Origin: an uncultured Clostridium sp.
Lineage (GTDB): Bacteria; Bacillota; Clostridia; TANB77; CAG-508
DNA length: 42,510 bases
Direction: 5' to 3'
Assembly (NCBI GenBank): GCA_946496575.1
Contig: CAMMHE010000001.1
Coordinates: forward strand, 1-42,510
The stretch's first letter is position 1; the number at the start of each line of letters is the position of its first letter. Under the pieces are notes generated by a model. The model did no database searches. It was not told the origin of the DNA and was given only the letters and a program-made list of their open reading frames with translations. The position numbers were made by a program, and so were the translations under genes. Of this stretch, positions 9,262 through 17,006 are shown piece after piece.

Positions 9262-9825
9262 CTAATTTTCATATATAAAATTATTGGCATATAAAAAATC
9301 TAAATTATCATAATGCCTTTGTTCGTAATTTTGAAAATTATACTTGCCTTTTCCTTTATAGTTATAATTATTATTGTTATAGTTAGGTCGTAAATTTTCC
9401 GCGTCATGACTCGTAGATTTTACGACTCTTGAATCGTAATTTTTACGAATCACTTTTATAAGATTTTTATCATGTTCTATTTTTCCTACATATATCAAAT
9501 TAGGTTTAGTAGATCCTTGTTTTTTCTCATATATTAATTTACATTCTTTTAATTGTTTGAATGCTTTTGTAGCAGTTTTATCTGATAAATTTAGCAATTC
9601 TTGAACTTCTTTTCTAGTAAATATTAAAAATACATTTCCTTCTTCATCTAACCAATTATTTTTTATAGATAAAGTTAGCCTATTTAATAGAAATCCATAA
9701 AGAATTTTGCTATCTGAATTCAATTTGTCTTTATAATTTTTATTAAAAAACAATTCCATTGGTATTTGATAATATAGATGTTCAAAACATTCATTAGCTT
9801 TATATGGGATAAATTCCATAGGCAA
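9262..9825 (-). CDS. Replication initiator A N-terminal-like (RepA_N) protein
   Basis: Protein of 187 aa. The sequence 'FEHLYYQIPMELFFNKNYKDKLNSDSKILYGFLLNRL' (shown as pattern only) and the winged-helix segment 'FTRKEVQELLNLSDKTATKAFKQL' match the N-terminal domain of RepA-type initiators of plasmids and integrative elements. The C-terminal half is short and rich in Asn and Tyr, so it lacks the second domain of full-length plasmid RepA. On mobilizable elements such proteins may support transient plasmid-like replication. It is the first gene of the rep-tnpV-hypothetical run. Confidence 0.75.
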   Translation of the reverse strand: MPMEFIPYKANECFEHLYYQIPMELFFNKNYKDKLNSDSKILYGFLLNRLTLSIKNNWLDEEGNVFLIFTRKEVQELLNLSDKTATKAFKQLKECKLIYEKKQGSTKPNLIYVGKIEHDKNLIKVIRKNYDSRVVKSTSHDAENLRPNYNNNNYNYKGKGKYNFQNYEQRHYDNLDFLYANNFIYEN

Positions 9826-9990
9826 GTTCTCCTTTCTTTGTAATATGAAGAACTTTGAAAATATTGATATTTAGCTAAAAATCCTTTTGTTGAAATATTG
9901 TTAAAACTTTTTTTGAACTTGAAAAATTTTGTTGAAATTTTTTGTTGAAGAAAATGAGCATATTTTTTAGAATTTTATAGAATGTAAAAA

Positions 9991-10032
9991 AATTATGCTA
10001 TTCTTCATTTTTATTGAAAAATAGCATAATTT
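9991..10032 (-). terminator. Intrinsic terminator downstream of tRNA-Pro
   Basis: Read on the minus strand, AAATTATGCTATT pairs with AATAGCATAATTT and is followed by a T-tract. It lies about 55 nt past the tRNA 3' end. If the element junction is in the tRNA, this terminator belongs to the element. Confidence 0.75.
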
Positions 10033-10087
10033 ATAACTTTTGAATTTTTATAAATTCTCTTAAATTCCCTTGAAAAAGGGCAAAAAA

Positions 10088-10163
10088 TGGTCGAGGCGAC
10101 AGGGATCGAACCTGCGACCTCATGGTCCCAAACCACGCGCGCTACCAACTGCGCTACGCCTCG
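10088..10163 (-). tRNA. tRNA-Pro (anticodon TGG)
   Basis: Complete cloverleaf on the minus strand with acceptor arms CGAGGCG/CGCCTCG, an A discriminator and an encoded CCA. The anticodon stem CGTGG/CCATG encloses the 7-nt loop TTTGGGA, giving anticodon TGG. The T arm contains GGTTCGATCC. The C1-G72 pair is typical of bacterial tRNA-Pro. The 3' end faces the mobilizable element. Confidence 0.96.
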
Positions 10164-10326
10164 ATTATTAAACACTAATTATAATAACACAGATTTATGA
10201 CTTTTTCAAGTATTTTATATAAAATTTATATAAAAATATTATTATCATAAAAACACATAATTTTTGAAAAAAATAATATATAATATTTAGCATAAATACA
10301 CTGGAATATCTGTTAAGTAATTATTC

Positions 10327-10366
10327 GGAATATTCCACATAATCTTTCCAAATATTTTGCTATAAT
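10327..10366 (+). promoter_or_regulatory. Promoter/operator region of the XRE regulator
   Basis: A consensus TATAAT (10361-10366) lies 28 nt before the gene. The perfect palindrome GGAATATTCC (10327-10336) sits near the expected -35 region, a plausible operator for autoregulation. No good -35 hexamer is visible. Confidence 0.5.
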
Positions 10367-10394
10367 TTTAATATTAAGAAAGGTTGGAAGATTT

Positions 10395-10661
10395 ATGTTA
10401 TTACCAGAAGCTATTAAATTAAGAATAATTGAATTATTAGAAGAAAATAATTTATCAGCTTATAAACTTTCATATAAAGGAGGAATTTCACCTTCTAATA
10501 TTAGTGATGTTCTTAGAGGAAAAGTCACTGAACCAACAGTTTCTACAATCTTACACATTTGTGAAGGTGTAGATATTTCTTTAAAAGACTTTTTTGATTC
10601 AAAATTATTTGACGAAGTTGAAGCTGTTGAAAAGAATAGAAAATATTTTAAAAGAAGATAA
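10395..10661 (+). CDS. XRE-family helix-turn-helix regulator
   Basis: Protein of 88 aa. The helix-turn-helix of the Cro/C1 type spans roughly residues 8-65: 'RIIELLEENNLSAYKLSYKGGISPSNISDVLRGK' in pattern, followed by 'EPTVSTILHICEGVDISLKDFF', the usual XRE tail. An AGAAAGG ribosome binding site precedes ATG. It is a lone gene between two tRNAs that both mark integration sites, so it may be chromosomal or a remnant of an older insertion. Its targets are unknown; autoregulation through the upstream palindrome is plausible. Confidence 0.85.
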   Translation: MLLPEAIKLRIIELLEENNLSAYKLSYKGGISPSNISDVLRGKVTEPTVSTILHICEGVDISLKDFFDSKLFDEVEAVEKNRKYFKRR

Positions 10662-10745
10662 AACATAAATAGTATTATATAATTTTAATAAGTGGCATGC
10701 AGTAATGTCTATAAATAATAATGCTTGTTTCACATATAAAAAAGT

Positions 10746-10772
10746 TATTTTATATTAATTCAATATAAAATA
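10746..10772. terminator. A/T-rich inverted repeat after the XRE gene
   Basis: Perfect 11-bp arms TATTTTATATT and AATATAAAATA with a 5-nt loop. It could end the XRE transcript, although no long T-run follows immediately. Confidence 0.4.
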
Positions 10773-10851
10773 GCATATTTTTCAAATAAAAGTCAAGAAA
10801 ATAAATTTTTATAGTTTATAATTTTTTAATCTTTTTTATGGGTTTACATTC

Positions 10852-10880
10852 TTGTTAATTTATAAATTCCATATTATAAT
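10852..10880 (+). promoter_or_regulatory. SigA-type promoter of the deaminase gene
   Basis: TTGTTA (10852-10857), a 17-nt spacer and TATAAT (10875-10880), about 50 nt before the start codon. Confidence 0.7.
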
Positions 10881-10932
10881 ATAAATATATTTATAAATAT
10901 TATATTTTAAATAATATGAGGGAGGTATAATT

Positions 10933-11394
10933 ATGAATACATATATGAAAATAGCTAGAGATAAATCTGAACAAGGATTTATCAATAAAGAAGGTGGACC
11001 ATTTGGTGCTATAATAGTAGATAATAATGGAAAAGTAATATCTGATGGAAATAATAAAGTTTTATCTGATTTAGATCCAACAGCACATGCTGAAATAGTA
11101 GCAATAAGAAATGCTTGTAAAGTACTTAAAACATATGATTTATCAAATTATATATTATATACATCATGTGAACCTTGCCCTATGTGTTTATCGGCAATAA
11201 TTTGGGCTAATATAAAAAAAGTATATTATGGTTGTACTAGACAAGATGCCGCTATGATTGGTTTTAGAGATAATGATATATATGAATATTTAGAAGGAAA
11301 AAAAGAAAATTTATTGGATTTACAACAAATAGATAGAGATGAATGCATAAAAGTATTTAAGAAATACAAAAGTTCAAATGGAATAATATATTAA
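10933..11394 (+). CDS. Guanine deaminase-like nucleoside deaminase
   Basis: Protein of 153 aa, an intact zinc-dependent cytidine/deoxycytidylate deaminase fold: zinc ligand and proton shuttle in 'TAHAEIVAI' and the two cysteines in 'SCEPCPMCLSA'. The N-terminal 'GGPFGAIIVD', the 'NDPTAHAE'-like block ('LDPTAHAE') and the C-terminal 'DAAMIGFRDNDIYEYL' match bacterial guanine deaminase (GuaD), which converts guanine to xanthine for purine salvage, better than tRNA adenosine deaminase TadA. A GGGAGG ribosome binding site precedes ATG and a consensus promoter lies upstream. Confidence 0.8.
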   Translation: MNTYMKIARDKSEQGFINKEGGPFGAIIVDNNGKVISDGNNKVLSDLDPTAHAEIVAIRNACKVLKTYDLSNYILYTSCEPCPMCLSAIIWANIKKVYYGCTRQDAAMIGFRDNDIYEYLEGKKENLLDLQQIDRDECIKVFKKYKSSNGIIY

Positions 11395-11441
11395 AACTGT
11401 TTAAATATTTTGATTAATCAATAATAAAATATTAAAAATGC

Positions 11442-11470
11442 TTGAAAAATAACTTAAATTATTATATAAT
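11442..11470 (+). promoter_or_regulatory. Promoter of tRNA-Arg
   Basis: TTGAAA (11442-11447), a 17-nt spacer and TATAAT (11465-11470), 11 nt before the mature tRNA 5' end. Confidence 0.8.
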
Positions 11471-11481
11471 AATTTAAGTAT

Positions 11482-11558
11482 GTGCCTGTAGTTTAGCTGG
11501 ATAGAATGGCAGGCTACGAACTTGCAGATCGGGGGTTCGAGTCCCTCCAGGCACACCA
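11482..11558 (+). tRNA. tRNA-Arg (anticodon ACG)
   Basis: Complete cloverleaf: acceptor GTGCCTG/CAGGCAC, A discriminator, encoded CCA. The anticodon stem GCAGG/CTTGC (one G-T pair) holds the loop CTACGAA, giving ACG. In bacteria A34 is converted to inosine and reads CGU, CGC and CGA, but not CGG, which normally needs a separate CCG tRNA. This matters for the four CGGA frame breaks in the window. Its 3' 47 nt form one att copy of the integrative element, and the gene remains complete after integration. Confidence 0.97.
11512..11558 (+). repeat. att repeat copy 1 (inside tRNA-Arg)
   Basis: 47 bp, identical to 20122-20168, from the anticodon stem through the encoded CCA. The flanking bases differ (A before this copy, C before the other), defining the limits of identity. 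Confidence 0.95.
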
Positions 11559-11571
11559 TTTGTGAAATGGT

Positions 11572-11600
11572 AGTTCTCAAGCTAATTTGAGAACTTTTTT
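11572..11600 (+). terminator. Terminator of tRNA-Arg overlapping the integrase 3' end
   Basis: AGTTCTCAA pairs with TTTGAGAACT around a 5-nt loop and runs into T6. It overlaps the last codons and stop of the converging integrase gene, so the element brings a terminator for the tRNA it occupies. Confidence 0.75.
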
Positions 11601-12998
11601 CTTTTTTTGGTTTTTTTCCTTTAAAAAGTATCGCTTTGCTTGTGTAGACTTACTTTCAGGATTTTTTGTTTTCCCCTGAAATTCCTCAAAATTTACTCTT
11701 TCAAATTCTTTTTTCTTTCGTTCTTCTGATACATGAATATAATAAAAGTCAGTTGTTTCAAATTCGGCATGTCCCATTAATTCTCGTAAAACTTCTTTAT
11801 CCATTCCCTTTTCACTCATTAAAGTTGCAAAAGAATGTCTAAATCCATAAATTGTCATGTGCTCTAGTTTATGCTTTTTAATGAATTCTGTTATCTTTTT
11901 AGTTAATCTTTCTGGAACATAAGGTGTACCTATTGTATTTAAAAATACATATTGGTTATTGTTCCATTCTTCACCATATTGTAAGTTATTCATTTTTTCT
12001 TTTCTTAAATTTAATAACATTTCTTTTAATCTTGGTGTCATTGGAATATTACGATAACTTTCTGTAGTTTTTAAATCCCCATCAGCCATTATATGACCTG
12101 TAATATTCATTTCATCATCATATAAAGTAATATCTTTATAAGCATTTTCTACTCTAATTTTATTTTGATTAAAGTGCACTGATTTCCATTTCAAACCACA
12201 ACCTTCTTCTGGTCGCATACCAGTTTGTAGTAGTGTTGCAAAAAGTAATGCAAATGGTCTATTATCTTTTTCACATATATCCAACCATACTTTTTGCCTA
12301 TCTTCTGGTAAATAACATACTTTTGTTACCTTAGCTCTTTTTTTCTTTTGAAACTTTAAATCAAAATTAGGCACTTCTTTTATTAATCCCTTTTTATCTT
12401 TTGCATAGGTTAATACTGCTCTAATAAGCAAGAATAAATCTTTTGCTAGTCTAGGTGTTTTCTGTCTTTTTTCATTTATATAGTTTTCTACCAATTCCTT
12501 ACTGATTTCGCTGACATGATAGTTTTTAAAATCAACCATTACATGATTTTTAATTGTATTTATGTATGTTTCTACAGTTTTTAGGCTAATAGTTTTATTG
12601 GTACTAGGATTAACTTGATTCTTTTTCCAATTAAGCCACTCTTTTGCTATATTTGGAAATAAAGTATAATCATCTGCTAATAATTCTACTTTTCTTCTTT
12701 GCTTTTCATCATTGAATTCATTAAATTTATTCAATTGATTAGAACATTCATCTGTAAAAACTTTTACATTTGGTATAGTGCTATTTCTTTTTATATCAAA
12801 ATATAAATCCGTAATTAATTCACCTAATCTTTTTCTTGCCTCTTTCTCTGATCTTGCTGTCCTAGATAGTCTAGGATTTCTATCAACTCCTTCCATTATT
12901 GAATTAAGAGCCAATGTTACTCTTGCCTCGTAACTATTTCCTTTTTTTCTTATTGTAACTGTTCCTTTTGGTGCTCTTTGTCTATTTATTTTTTTCAT
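11577..12998 (-). CDS. int: Tyrosine-type site-specific integrase
   Basis: Protein of 473 aa. The start at 12998 follows a GGAAGGAG ribosome binding site; the longer form from 13013 includes that site. An N-terminal AP2-like arm-binding segment ('APKGTVTIRKKGNSYEARVTL') precedes a SAM-like core-binding domain and the catalytic domain with 'LLQTGMRPEEGCGLKW' (first Arg, near 260), 'TIYGFRHSFATLM' (H-x-x-R-type box, given here as R-H) and 'LMGHAEFETTDFYYIH' (His and nucleophilic Tyr near 415). Such enzymes recombine att sites in tRNA 3' ends, which fits the adjacent repeats. The gene is oriented toward the att site. Confidence 0.95.
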   Translation of the reverse strand: MKKINRQRAPKGTVTIRKKGNSYEARVTLALNSIMEGVDRNPRLSRTARSEKEARKRLGELITDLYFDIKRNSTIPNVKVFTDECSNQLNKFNEFNDEKQRRKVELLADDYTLFPNIAKEWLNWKKNQVNPSTNKTISLKTVETYINTIKNHVMVDFKNYHVSEISKELVENYINEKRQKTPRLAKDLFLLIRAVLTYAKDKKGLIKEVPNFDLKFQKKKRAKVTKVCYLPEDRQKVWLDICEKDNRPFALLFATLLQTGMRPEEGCGLKWKSVHFNQNKIRVENAYKDITLYDDEMNITGHIMADGDLKTTESYRNIPMTPRLKEMLLNLRKEKMNNLQYGEEWNNNQYVFLNTIGTPYVPERLTKKITEFIKKHKLEHMTIYGFRHSFATLMSEKGMDKEVLRELMGHAEFETTDFYYIHVSEERKKKEFERVNFEEFQGKTKNPESKSTQAKRYFLKEKNQKKKKVLKLA

Positions 12999-13101
12999 TG
13001 TAACTCCTTCCAAAATATAAATAGTTTAAAAGGGCACGAAACTTAATATCAAATACATTGTATCACGTTAAAAATAAGAAATCAGCCCTTTTTTCTAATT
13101 A

Positions 13102-13311
13102 TTAATATTCATAGTCATCATACTGCCCACAATTCTCTGCAAACCATTTTGGTAGCATTTCTTTATTAACAATTATTTTTCTTTTAAATTTAACTGCTGG
13201 AAACCCATCTAGTTTAACTAATTCCAACATTAGATTTCTTCCAATTCCTAGTATTTTTCTTGCTTCATCTATTGATATTCCTATTTTTTCATTTTCTTCA
13301 TTTGTTGACAT
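13102..13311 (-). CDS. xis: Excisionase-like DNA-binding protein
   Basis: Protein of 69 aa. The second ATG of an ATG-TGT-ATG start is chosen because AAAGGAGG lies 8 nt before it. The sequence 'ISIDEARKILGIGRNLMLELVKLDGFPAVKFKRKIIVN' (pattern) is a winged-helix MerR/Xis fold, and the ending 'LPKWFAEN' matches small excisionases of Gram-positive elements. It probably bends att DNA to favour excision. It lies about 100 nt upstream of int on the same strand, with repeats in its leader. Confidence 0.88.
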   Translation of the reverse strand: MSTNEENEKIGISIDEARKILGIGRNLMLELVKLDGFPAVKFKRKIIVNKEMLPKWFAENCGQYDDYEY

Positions 13312-13389
13312 ACACATTACCTCCTTTGTAAAAATAGTAAGAGTAAAATTTATACCTTCTACTAGATAAGTTCCAAAATGAGTTATAAA

Positions 13390-13560
13390 AGGTAAACTTT
13401 TTTTCAAAAAAATTAAAATAATTTTTTACTCTTCTATAAGGTAAATGCCCTCGTTTTTCAAAAAAGGGGGAATTTTTAAAAAATTTCTTTAATTTTTTTA
13501 TTAATTTCACTCTTCACTATGTAAATGCCCATGAAATTCAAAAAAGGTATAATTTTTTAA
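13390..13560. repeat. Direct repeats upstream of xis, candidate recombinase arm sites
   Basis: The 339-nt gene-free stretch 13312-13650 contains two good copies of a roughly 50-nt unit (about 13426-13478 and 13506-13560), with the exact core GTAAATGCCC at 13441 and 13521, 80 nt apart, each followed by a TTCAAAAAAGG block 6 nt later. A third partial copy starts at 13390. Possible roles are Int/Xis binding or autoregulation of xis-int. Confidence 0.55.
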
Positions 13561-13650
13561 AAAGATACTAAAATTATTTAAAAAATTGTGATACAATAAT
13601 TTCGAAAAATAGTAATTTGTTGTTCAAGTAAAAAAGAGATAGATACAGTA

Positions 13651-14538
13651 TCAAAATTCTGCATCTATTTCTTTTTTTACTTCATTTAAAAACTTTTCAG
13701 CTGATTTTGAAAATACTTGATATTTTTTCCAAATAACATTTATTTCTAAATCTAATTTTGGATATAATGGTTTAAAATCAAAAACAGAAGAGTTAGAAGT
13801 ATCAATCAATCCCTCTAACGTCAGTGCATATCCGATATTATTCTTTACCAATATAGAAGCGTTATATACTAAATTATAATAAGTTACTATATTTAATTTA
13901 TCTAAATCTGTTTTTAACCAATTACTTATTTCACTATTTTTAGAAACTTGTCTTGATACAATTAAAGGCTTATCTGATAAATCTTTTGGAGTTATATAAT
14001 CTAATTTTGCAAGAGGGCTGTCTTTTCTCATTAAAATACCCCAAATATCTTTTGAAGGTAAAGTTATATAATGATATTTGCTCTTATCAAAAGGGCAAAG
14101 AACAATTCCAAAGTCAATAAGACCTTTATCAAGGTTATCTAAAACATCTTCTCCATCATCACTTGAAATATTAAATTGAATGTTAGGATAACTAGTTCGT
14201 AATTTTTTTATACATTTAGCGATAATATCAATGTTTTCTGTTTCTGCTGTGCCAAGATAAACACAGCCAGATAGATTATTATTTAAACTACTCATCTCTG
14301 TTTCAGTCTTAGTAACCAAATTAATAATTTCTTCTGCTCTTTTTCTAAATAGTATTCCATCTTCAGTTAAGGTAATTTTTTTGGTTCCCCTTATAAAAAG
14401 TTGCTTTCCAAATTCTTCTTCTAAATCTTTTAATTGTCTTGAAAGTGTAGGTTGAGATAAATGTAGATATTTAGCAGCACCTAAAATACTTTGTTCTCTT
14501 GCAACTGCTAAAAAATATTTTAAAACTCTTATTTCCAT
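13651..14538 (-). CDS. LysR-family transcriptional regulator
   Basis: Protein of 295 aa, standard LysR length. The N-terminal winged helix is canonical ('MEIRVLKYFLAVAREQSILG', then 'LHLSQPTLSRQLKDLEEEFG', then 'FIRGTKKITLTEDG'), followed by a two-lobed periplasmic-binding-like effector domain from about residue 90. It is divergent from a four-gene redox cassette that starts 132 nt away, the classical arrangement for a LysR activator and its target operon. The effector is unknown, probably a carbonyl or quinone-like compound given the targets. Carried inside the tRNA-Arg element. Confidence 0.95.
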   Translation of the reverse strand: MEIRVLKYFLAVAREQSILGAAKYLHLSQPTLSRQLKDLEEEFGKQLFIRGTKKITLTEDGILFRKRAEEIINLVTKTETEMSSLNNNLSGCVYLGTAETENIDIIAKCIKKLRTSYPNIQFNISSDDGEDVLDNLDKGLIDFGIVLCPFDKSKYHYITLPSKDIWGILMRKDSPLAKLDYITPKDLSDKPLIVSRQVSKNSEISNWLKTDLDKLNIVTYYNLVYNASILVKNNIGYALTLEGLIDTSNSSVFDFKPLYPKLDLEINVIWKKYQVFSKSAEKFLNEVKKEIDAEF

Positions 14539-14615
14539 TACTTTTTCCTCCTACAATTATTTTAATATAAAGAATATATAACTGTCAAGCATAACAAAGT
14601 ATAGAAAAGAAGTAT

Positions 14616-14644
14616 TTGCTATATATAATAATTGTTGCTATAAT
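14616..14644 (+). promoter_or_regulatory. Promoter of the LysR-controlled operon
   Basis: TTGCTA (14616-14621), a 17-nt spacer and TATAAT (14639-14644). The divergent region between LysR and this promoter (14545-14615) is where LysR boxes would be expected; no strong T-N11-A palindrome was singled out. Confidence 0.65.
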
Positions 14645-14670
14645 TATTTTGAAAAAGAAAATAGAAAGAG

Positions 14671-14907
14671 GTGAAAAAACTGTTAGTAAATGAAATTACA
14701 GAAAATTTAAAAGATGCAGGATGTAATAACAAACTAATAGAAGAAATTATAAAACTTTATGATACGGGGAAAAAAGAAAAAATTAAAGAAATATTATCAA
14801 CTCATAGAAAAGAAATATTAGATAATGAACATAAGGCACAAAAACAAATAGATTGTTTAGATTTTTTCTTATATCAAATTGAAAAGGAGGATAAAAGAGA
14901 TGAGTAA
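14671..14907 (+). CDS. Small hypothetical protein, first gene of the redox operon
   Basis: Up to 78 aa, helical and charged: 'LKDAGCNNKLIEEIIKLYDTGKKEKIKEILSTHRKEILD' in pattern, then 'QKQIDCLDFFLYQIEK'. I recognise this as a recurrent small clostridial protein with conserved Cys positions, often near redox regulators, without an assigned function. The start is uncertain: the GTG at 14671 lies inside the best Shine-Dalgarno match, so initiation at the CTG at 14680 is plausible. The last 8 nt overlap the next gene, whose AAGGAGG lies within this gene, so they are coupled. Confidence 0.7.
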   Translation: MKKLLVNEITENLKDAGCNNKLIEEIIKLYDTGKKEKIKEILSTHRKEILDNEHKAQKQIDCLDFFLYQIEKEDKRDE

Positions 14908-15916
14908 AAAAGGTGTAATCATTGCTATTATTATAATTATTCTAATAATAGGATTATCAATTTTTGTAATATTAAGTAATAAGAAGGAGGAAAATAATAT
15001 GCAAGAAGCTAATAATCAAAATTATGCAAAGCAAACTGAAAGTAATACAAATGGGCAAGTTCAAAATACAATATTACAAAATCAAGATATGGCACAATCA
15101 CCTGTTTTTAATTTTGAAACAAGAACAGTAACTTTAAATAGTGGTTATGAAATGCCCCTAAATGGAATAGGAACATACAGTTTAACAGGAGATGAATGTT
15201 ACAACTCAATCATTAGTGCATTAAATTCAGGAGTAAGACTAATTGATACTGCATATATGTATCACAATGAAGAAGAAATTGGTCGAGCAATTAGAGATTC
15301 AGGTGTTCCAAGAGAAGAAATATTTGTTATTACTAAAATATATCCAAGTCAATTTGATGAACCAGAAAGTGCAATAGAAATGGCTTTAGAAAAACTAGAT
15401 ATAGGTTATATAGATATGATGTTACTACATCATCCAGGAGATGGAGATGTTGAAGCCTACAAAGCAATGGAAAAATATGTAGAACAAGGACAAATTCGTT
15501 CCATTGGACTTTCTAATTGGTATATAGAAGAATTAGAAGAATTTTTACCACAAGTTGAAACAGTACCAGCGTTAGTTCAAAACGAGATACACCCATATTA
15601 TCAAGAATTAAATGTTGTACCATACATTCAAAGTAAAGGAATAGTAATGCAAGGTTGGTATCCTTTTGGAGGTAGAGGACATACATCAGAGTTATTAAAT
15701 GATGAAACAATAGTAGAAATTGCAAATAACCATAATGTAACAGCTGCACAAGTAATTTTAAGATGGAATTTGCAAAGAGGAATTGTTGTAATTCCTGGTT
15801 CAAGTAATCCAGACCATATAAAAGAAAATACAGAAATATATCATTTTGAGCTAACTGATGAAGAAATGCAAAAAATGGAAAGTTTAAATAGAGATGAAAA
15901 ACACGATTGGTATTAA
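14900..15916 (+). CDS. Membrane-anchored aldo/keto reductase
   Basis: Protein of 338 aa. ATG 14900 is chosen because AAGGAGG lies 9 nt upstream. Residues 5-28 are one hydrophobic segment (signal anchor, no lipobox), followed by a polar Asn/Gln/Glu linker to about 65 and then a full AKR domain. The AKR tetrad is visible: Asp and Tyr in 'RLIDTAYMYHNEEEIG', Lys in 'FVITKIY', His in 'LLHHPG'; the NADPH-binding tail 'VVIPGSSNPDHIKENTEI' is intact. Family members reduce aldehydes and ketones with NADPH, usually in the cytosol, so an anchored and probably extracytoplasmic copy is unusual. Possible roles are surface redox chemistry or scavenging of carbonyls. Confidence 0.9.
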   Translation: MSKKGVIIAIIIIILIIGLSIFVILSNKKEENNMQEANNQNYAKQTESNTNGQVQNTILQNQDMAQSPVFNFETRTVTLNSGYEMPLNGIGTYSLTGDECYNSIISALNSGVRLIDTAYMYHNEEEIGRAIRDSGVPREEIFVITKIYPSQFDEPESAIEMALEKLDIGYIDMMLLHHPGDGDVEAYKAMEKYVEQGQIRSIGLSNWYIEELEEFLPQVETVPALVQNEIHPYYQELNVVPYIQSKGIVMQGWYPFGGRGHTSELLNDETIVEIANNHNVTAAQVILRWNLQRGIVVIPGSSNPDHIKENTEIYHFELTDEEMQKMESLNRDEKHDWY

Positions 15917-15973
15917 AATATTTATTTTTGTAAGATTATATTAATAAAATTAATTATGAAAGAAGGTATATTT

Positions 15974-16966
15974 ATGGAGGAAAAATTAAAATTAGTTCAA
16001 GAATGGGATAAAACATTCCCTAAAAGTGAAAAAGTAAATCATAGAAAGGTAAATTTTTCTAACCGTTATGGAATAACATTAGTAGCCGATTTATATGAGC
16101 CAAAGGATATAGAAGGAAAACTACCTGCAATAGCAGTATGTGGACCTTTTGGAGCAGTAAAAGAACAATGTTCAGGTTTATATGCACAAACTATGGCAGA
16201 AAGAGGTTTTTTAAGTATTGCATTTGATCCATCATATACAGGAGAAAGTACAGGAACTCCTAGATATATGGCAAGCCCTGATATAAACACAGAAGATTTC
16301 CAAGCAGCAGTTGATTTTTTATCAGTTCAAGAAAATGTTGATTCGGAAAAGATAGGAATTATTGGAATATGTGGATGGGGAGGAATGGCTTTAAATGTAG
16401 CAGCACTAGACACAAGAATAAAAGCAACAGTTACATCAACTATGTATGATATGTCAAGAGTTAATGCAAATGCTTATTTTGATGAAGATGATAATGAAGA
16501 AGCTCGTTATCAAACCAAAAAGGCATTAAATGCACAAAGAATAATAGATTATAAAACAGGTTCTTATGAAAGAGCAGGAGGATGTATGGAATTGCCAGTT
16601 CCAGAAGACGCACCTTTTTTTGTTAAAGATTATAGTGAATATTATAAAGGAAGAGCTTATCATAAAAGAAGTTTAAATTCTAATGAAGGTTGGAATAAAA
16701 TAGGTTGTATGTCATTTATAAATCAACCAATTTTAAAATATTCCAATGAAATTAGAAGTGCAGTTTTTATGATACATGGAGAAAAGGCACATTCTTGCTA
16801 TTTTAGTAAAGATGCTTATAAGGATATGATAAAAGATAGTAAATACACAGATAATAAAGAACTTATGATTATTCCAAATGCCGTTCATACAGATTTATAT
16901 GATAATTTAGATATAATTCCATTTGATAAAATAGTAGAATTTTTCAAAACAAATCTTTCAATTTAG
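15974..16966 (+). CDS. Alpha/beta hydrolase, YcjY/dienelactone-hydrolase-like
   Basis: Protein of 330 aa. ATG 15974 has AAAGAAGG 7 nt upstream; the earlier ATG at 15956 overlaps that site. The nucleophile elbow is 'GIIGICGWGGMALN', with Cys in place of the usual Ser, as in the YcjY group. The catalytic His is probably in 'IPNAVHTDLYD'. No signal peptide or membrane segment is seen, so it should be cytosolic. The substrate is unknown. It is the third gene of the LysR-controlled cassette, and AKR-hydrolase-flavodoxin sets are repeatedly found next to LysR regulators in Firmicutes. Confidence 0.85.
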   Translation: MEEKLKLVQEWDKTFPKSEKVNHRKVNFSNRYGITLVADLYEPKDIEGKLPAIAVCGPFGAVKEQCSGLYAQTMAERGFLSIAFDPSYTGESTGTPRYMASPDINTEDFQAAVDFLSVQENVDSEKIGIIGICGWGGMALNVAALDTRIKATVTSTMYDMSRVNANAYFDEDDNEEARYQTKKALNAQRIIDYKTGSYERAGGCMELPVPEDAPFFVKDYSEYYKGRAYHKRSLNSNEGWNKIGCMSFINQPILKYSNEIRSAVFMIHGEKAHSCYFSKDAYKDMIKDSKYTDNKELMIIPNAVHTDLYDNLDIIPFDKIVEFFKTNLSI

Positions 16967-17006
16967 TATTAGCATTAAAAATAAAAGAAAAGAAAAGAGG
17001 TATATT

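Larger units (their letters stand above)
1..10087. mobile_element. Right part of a mobilizable element abutting tRNA-Pro
   Basis: Seen: a relaxase gene, a MobC gene, a TnpV-like gene, a Rep-like gene, an inverted-repeat oriT candidate and a block of defence genes lie directly beside the 3' end of tRNA-Pro. Known: integrative elements often insert in tRNA 3' ends. Inference: the element starts to the left of this window and its right junction is the 3' part of tRNA-Pro. The second att copy and the integrase are not visible, so the boundary is an estimate. Confidence 0.55.

Noticed and set aside
10933..11394. TadA, the enzyme making inosine in the adjacent tRNA-Arg(ACG)
   Set aside because: The motif pattern, especially 'GGPFGAIIVD' and the C-terminal segment, is closer to guanine deaminase. 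The closeness to tRNA-Arg is probably coincidence.
13420..13560. CRISPR array
   Set aside because: Only two to three imperfect units, unequal spacing (about 50 and 80 nt), no spacers of constant length and no cas genes.
10927..15700. CGG reassigned to another amino acid without a frame change
   Set aside because: At each in-frame CGG the downstream homology is in a different frame, so a sense reassignment alone cannot restore the proteins.
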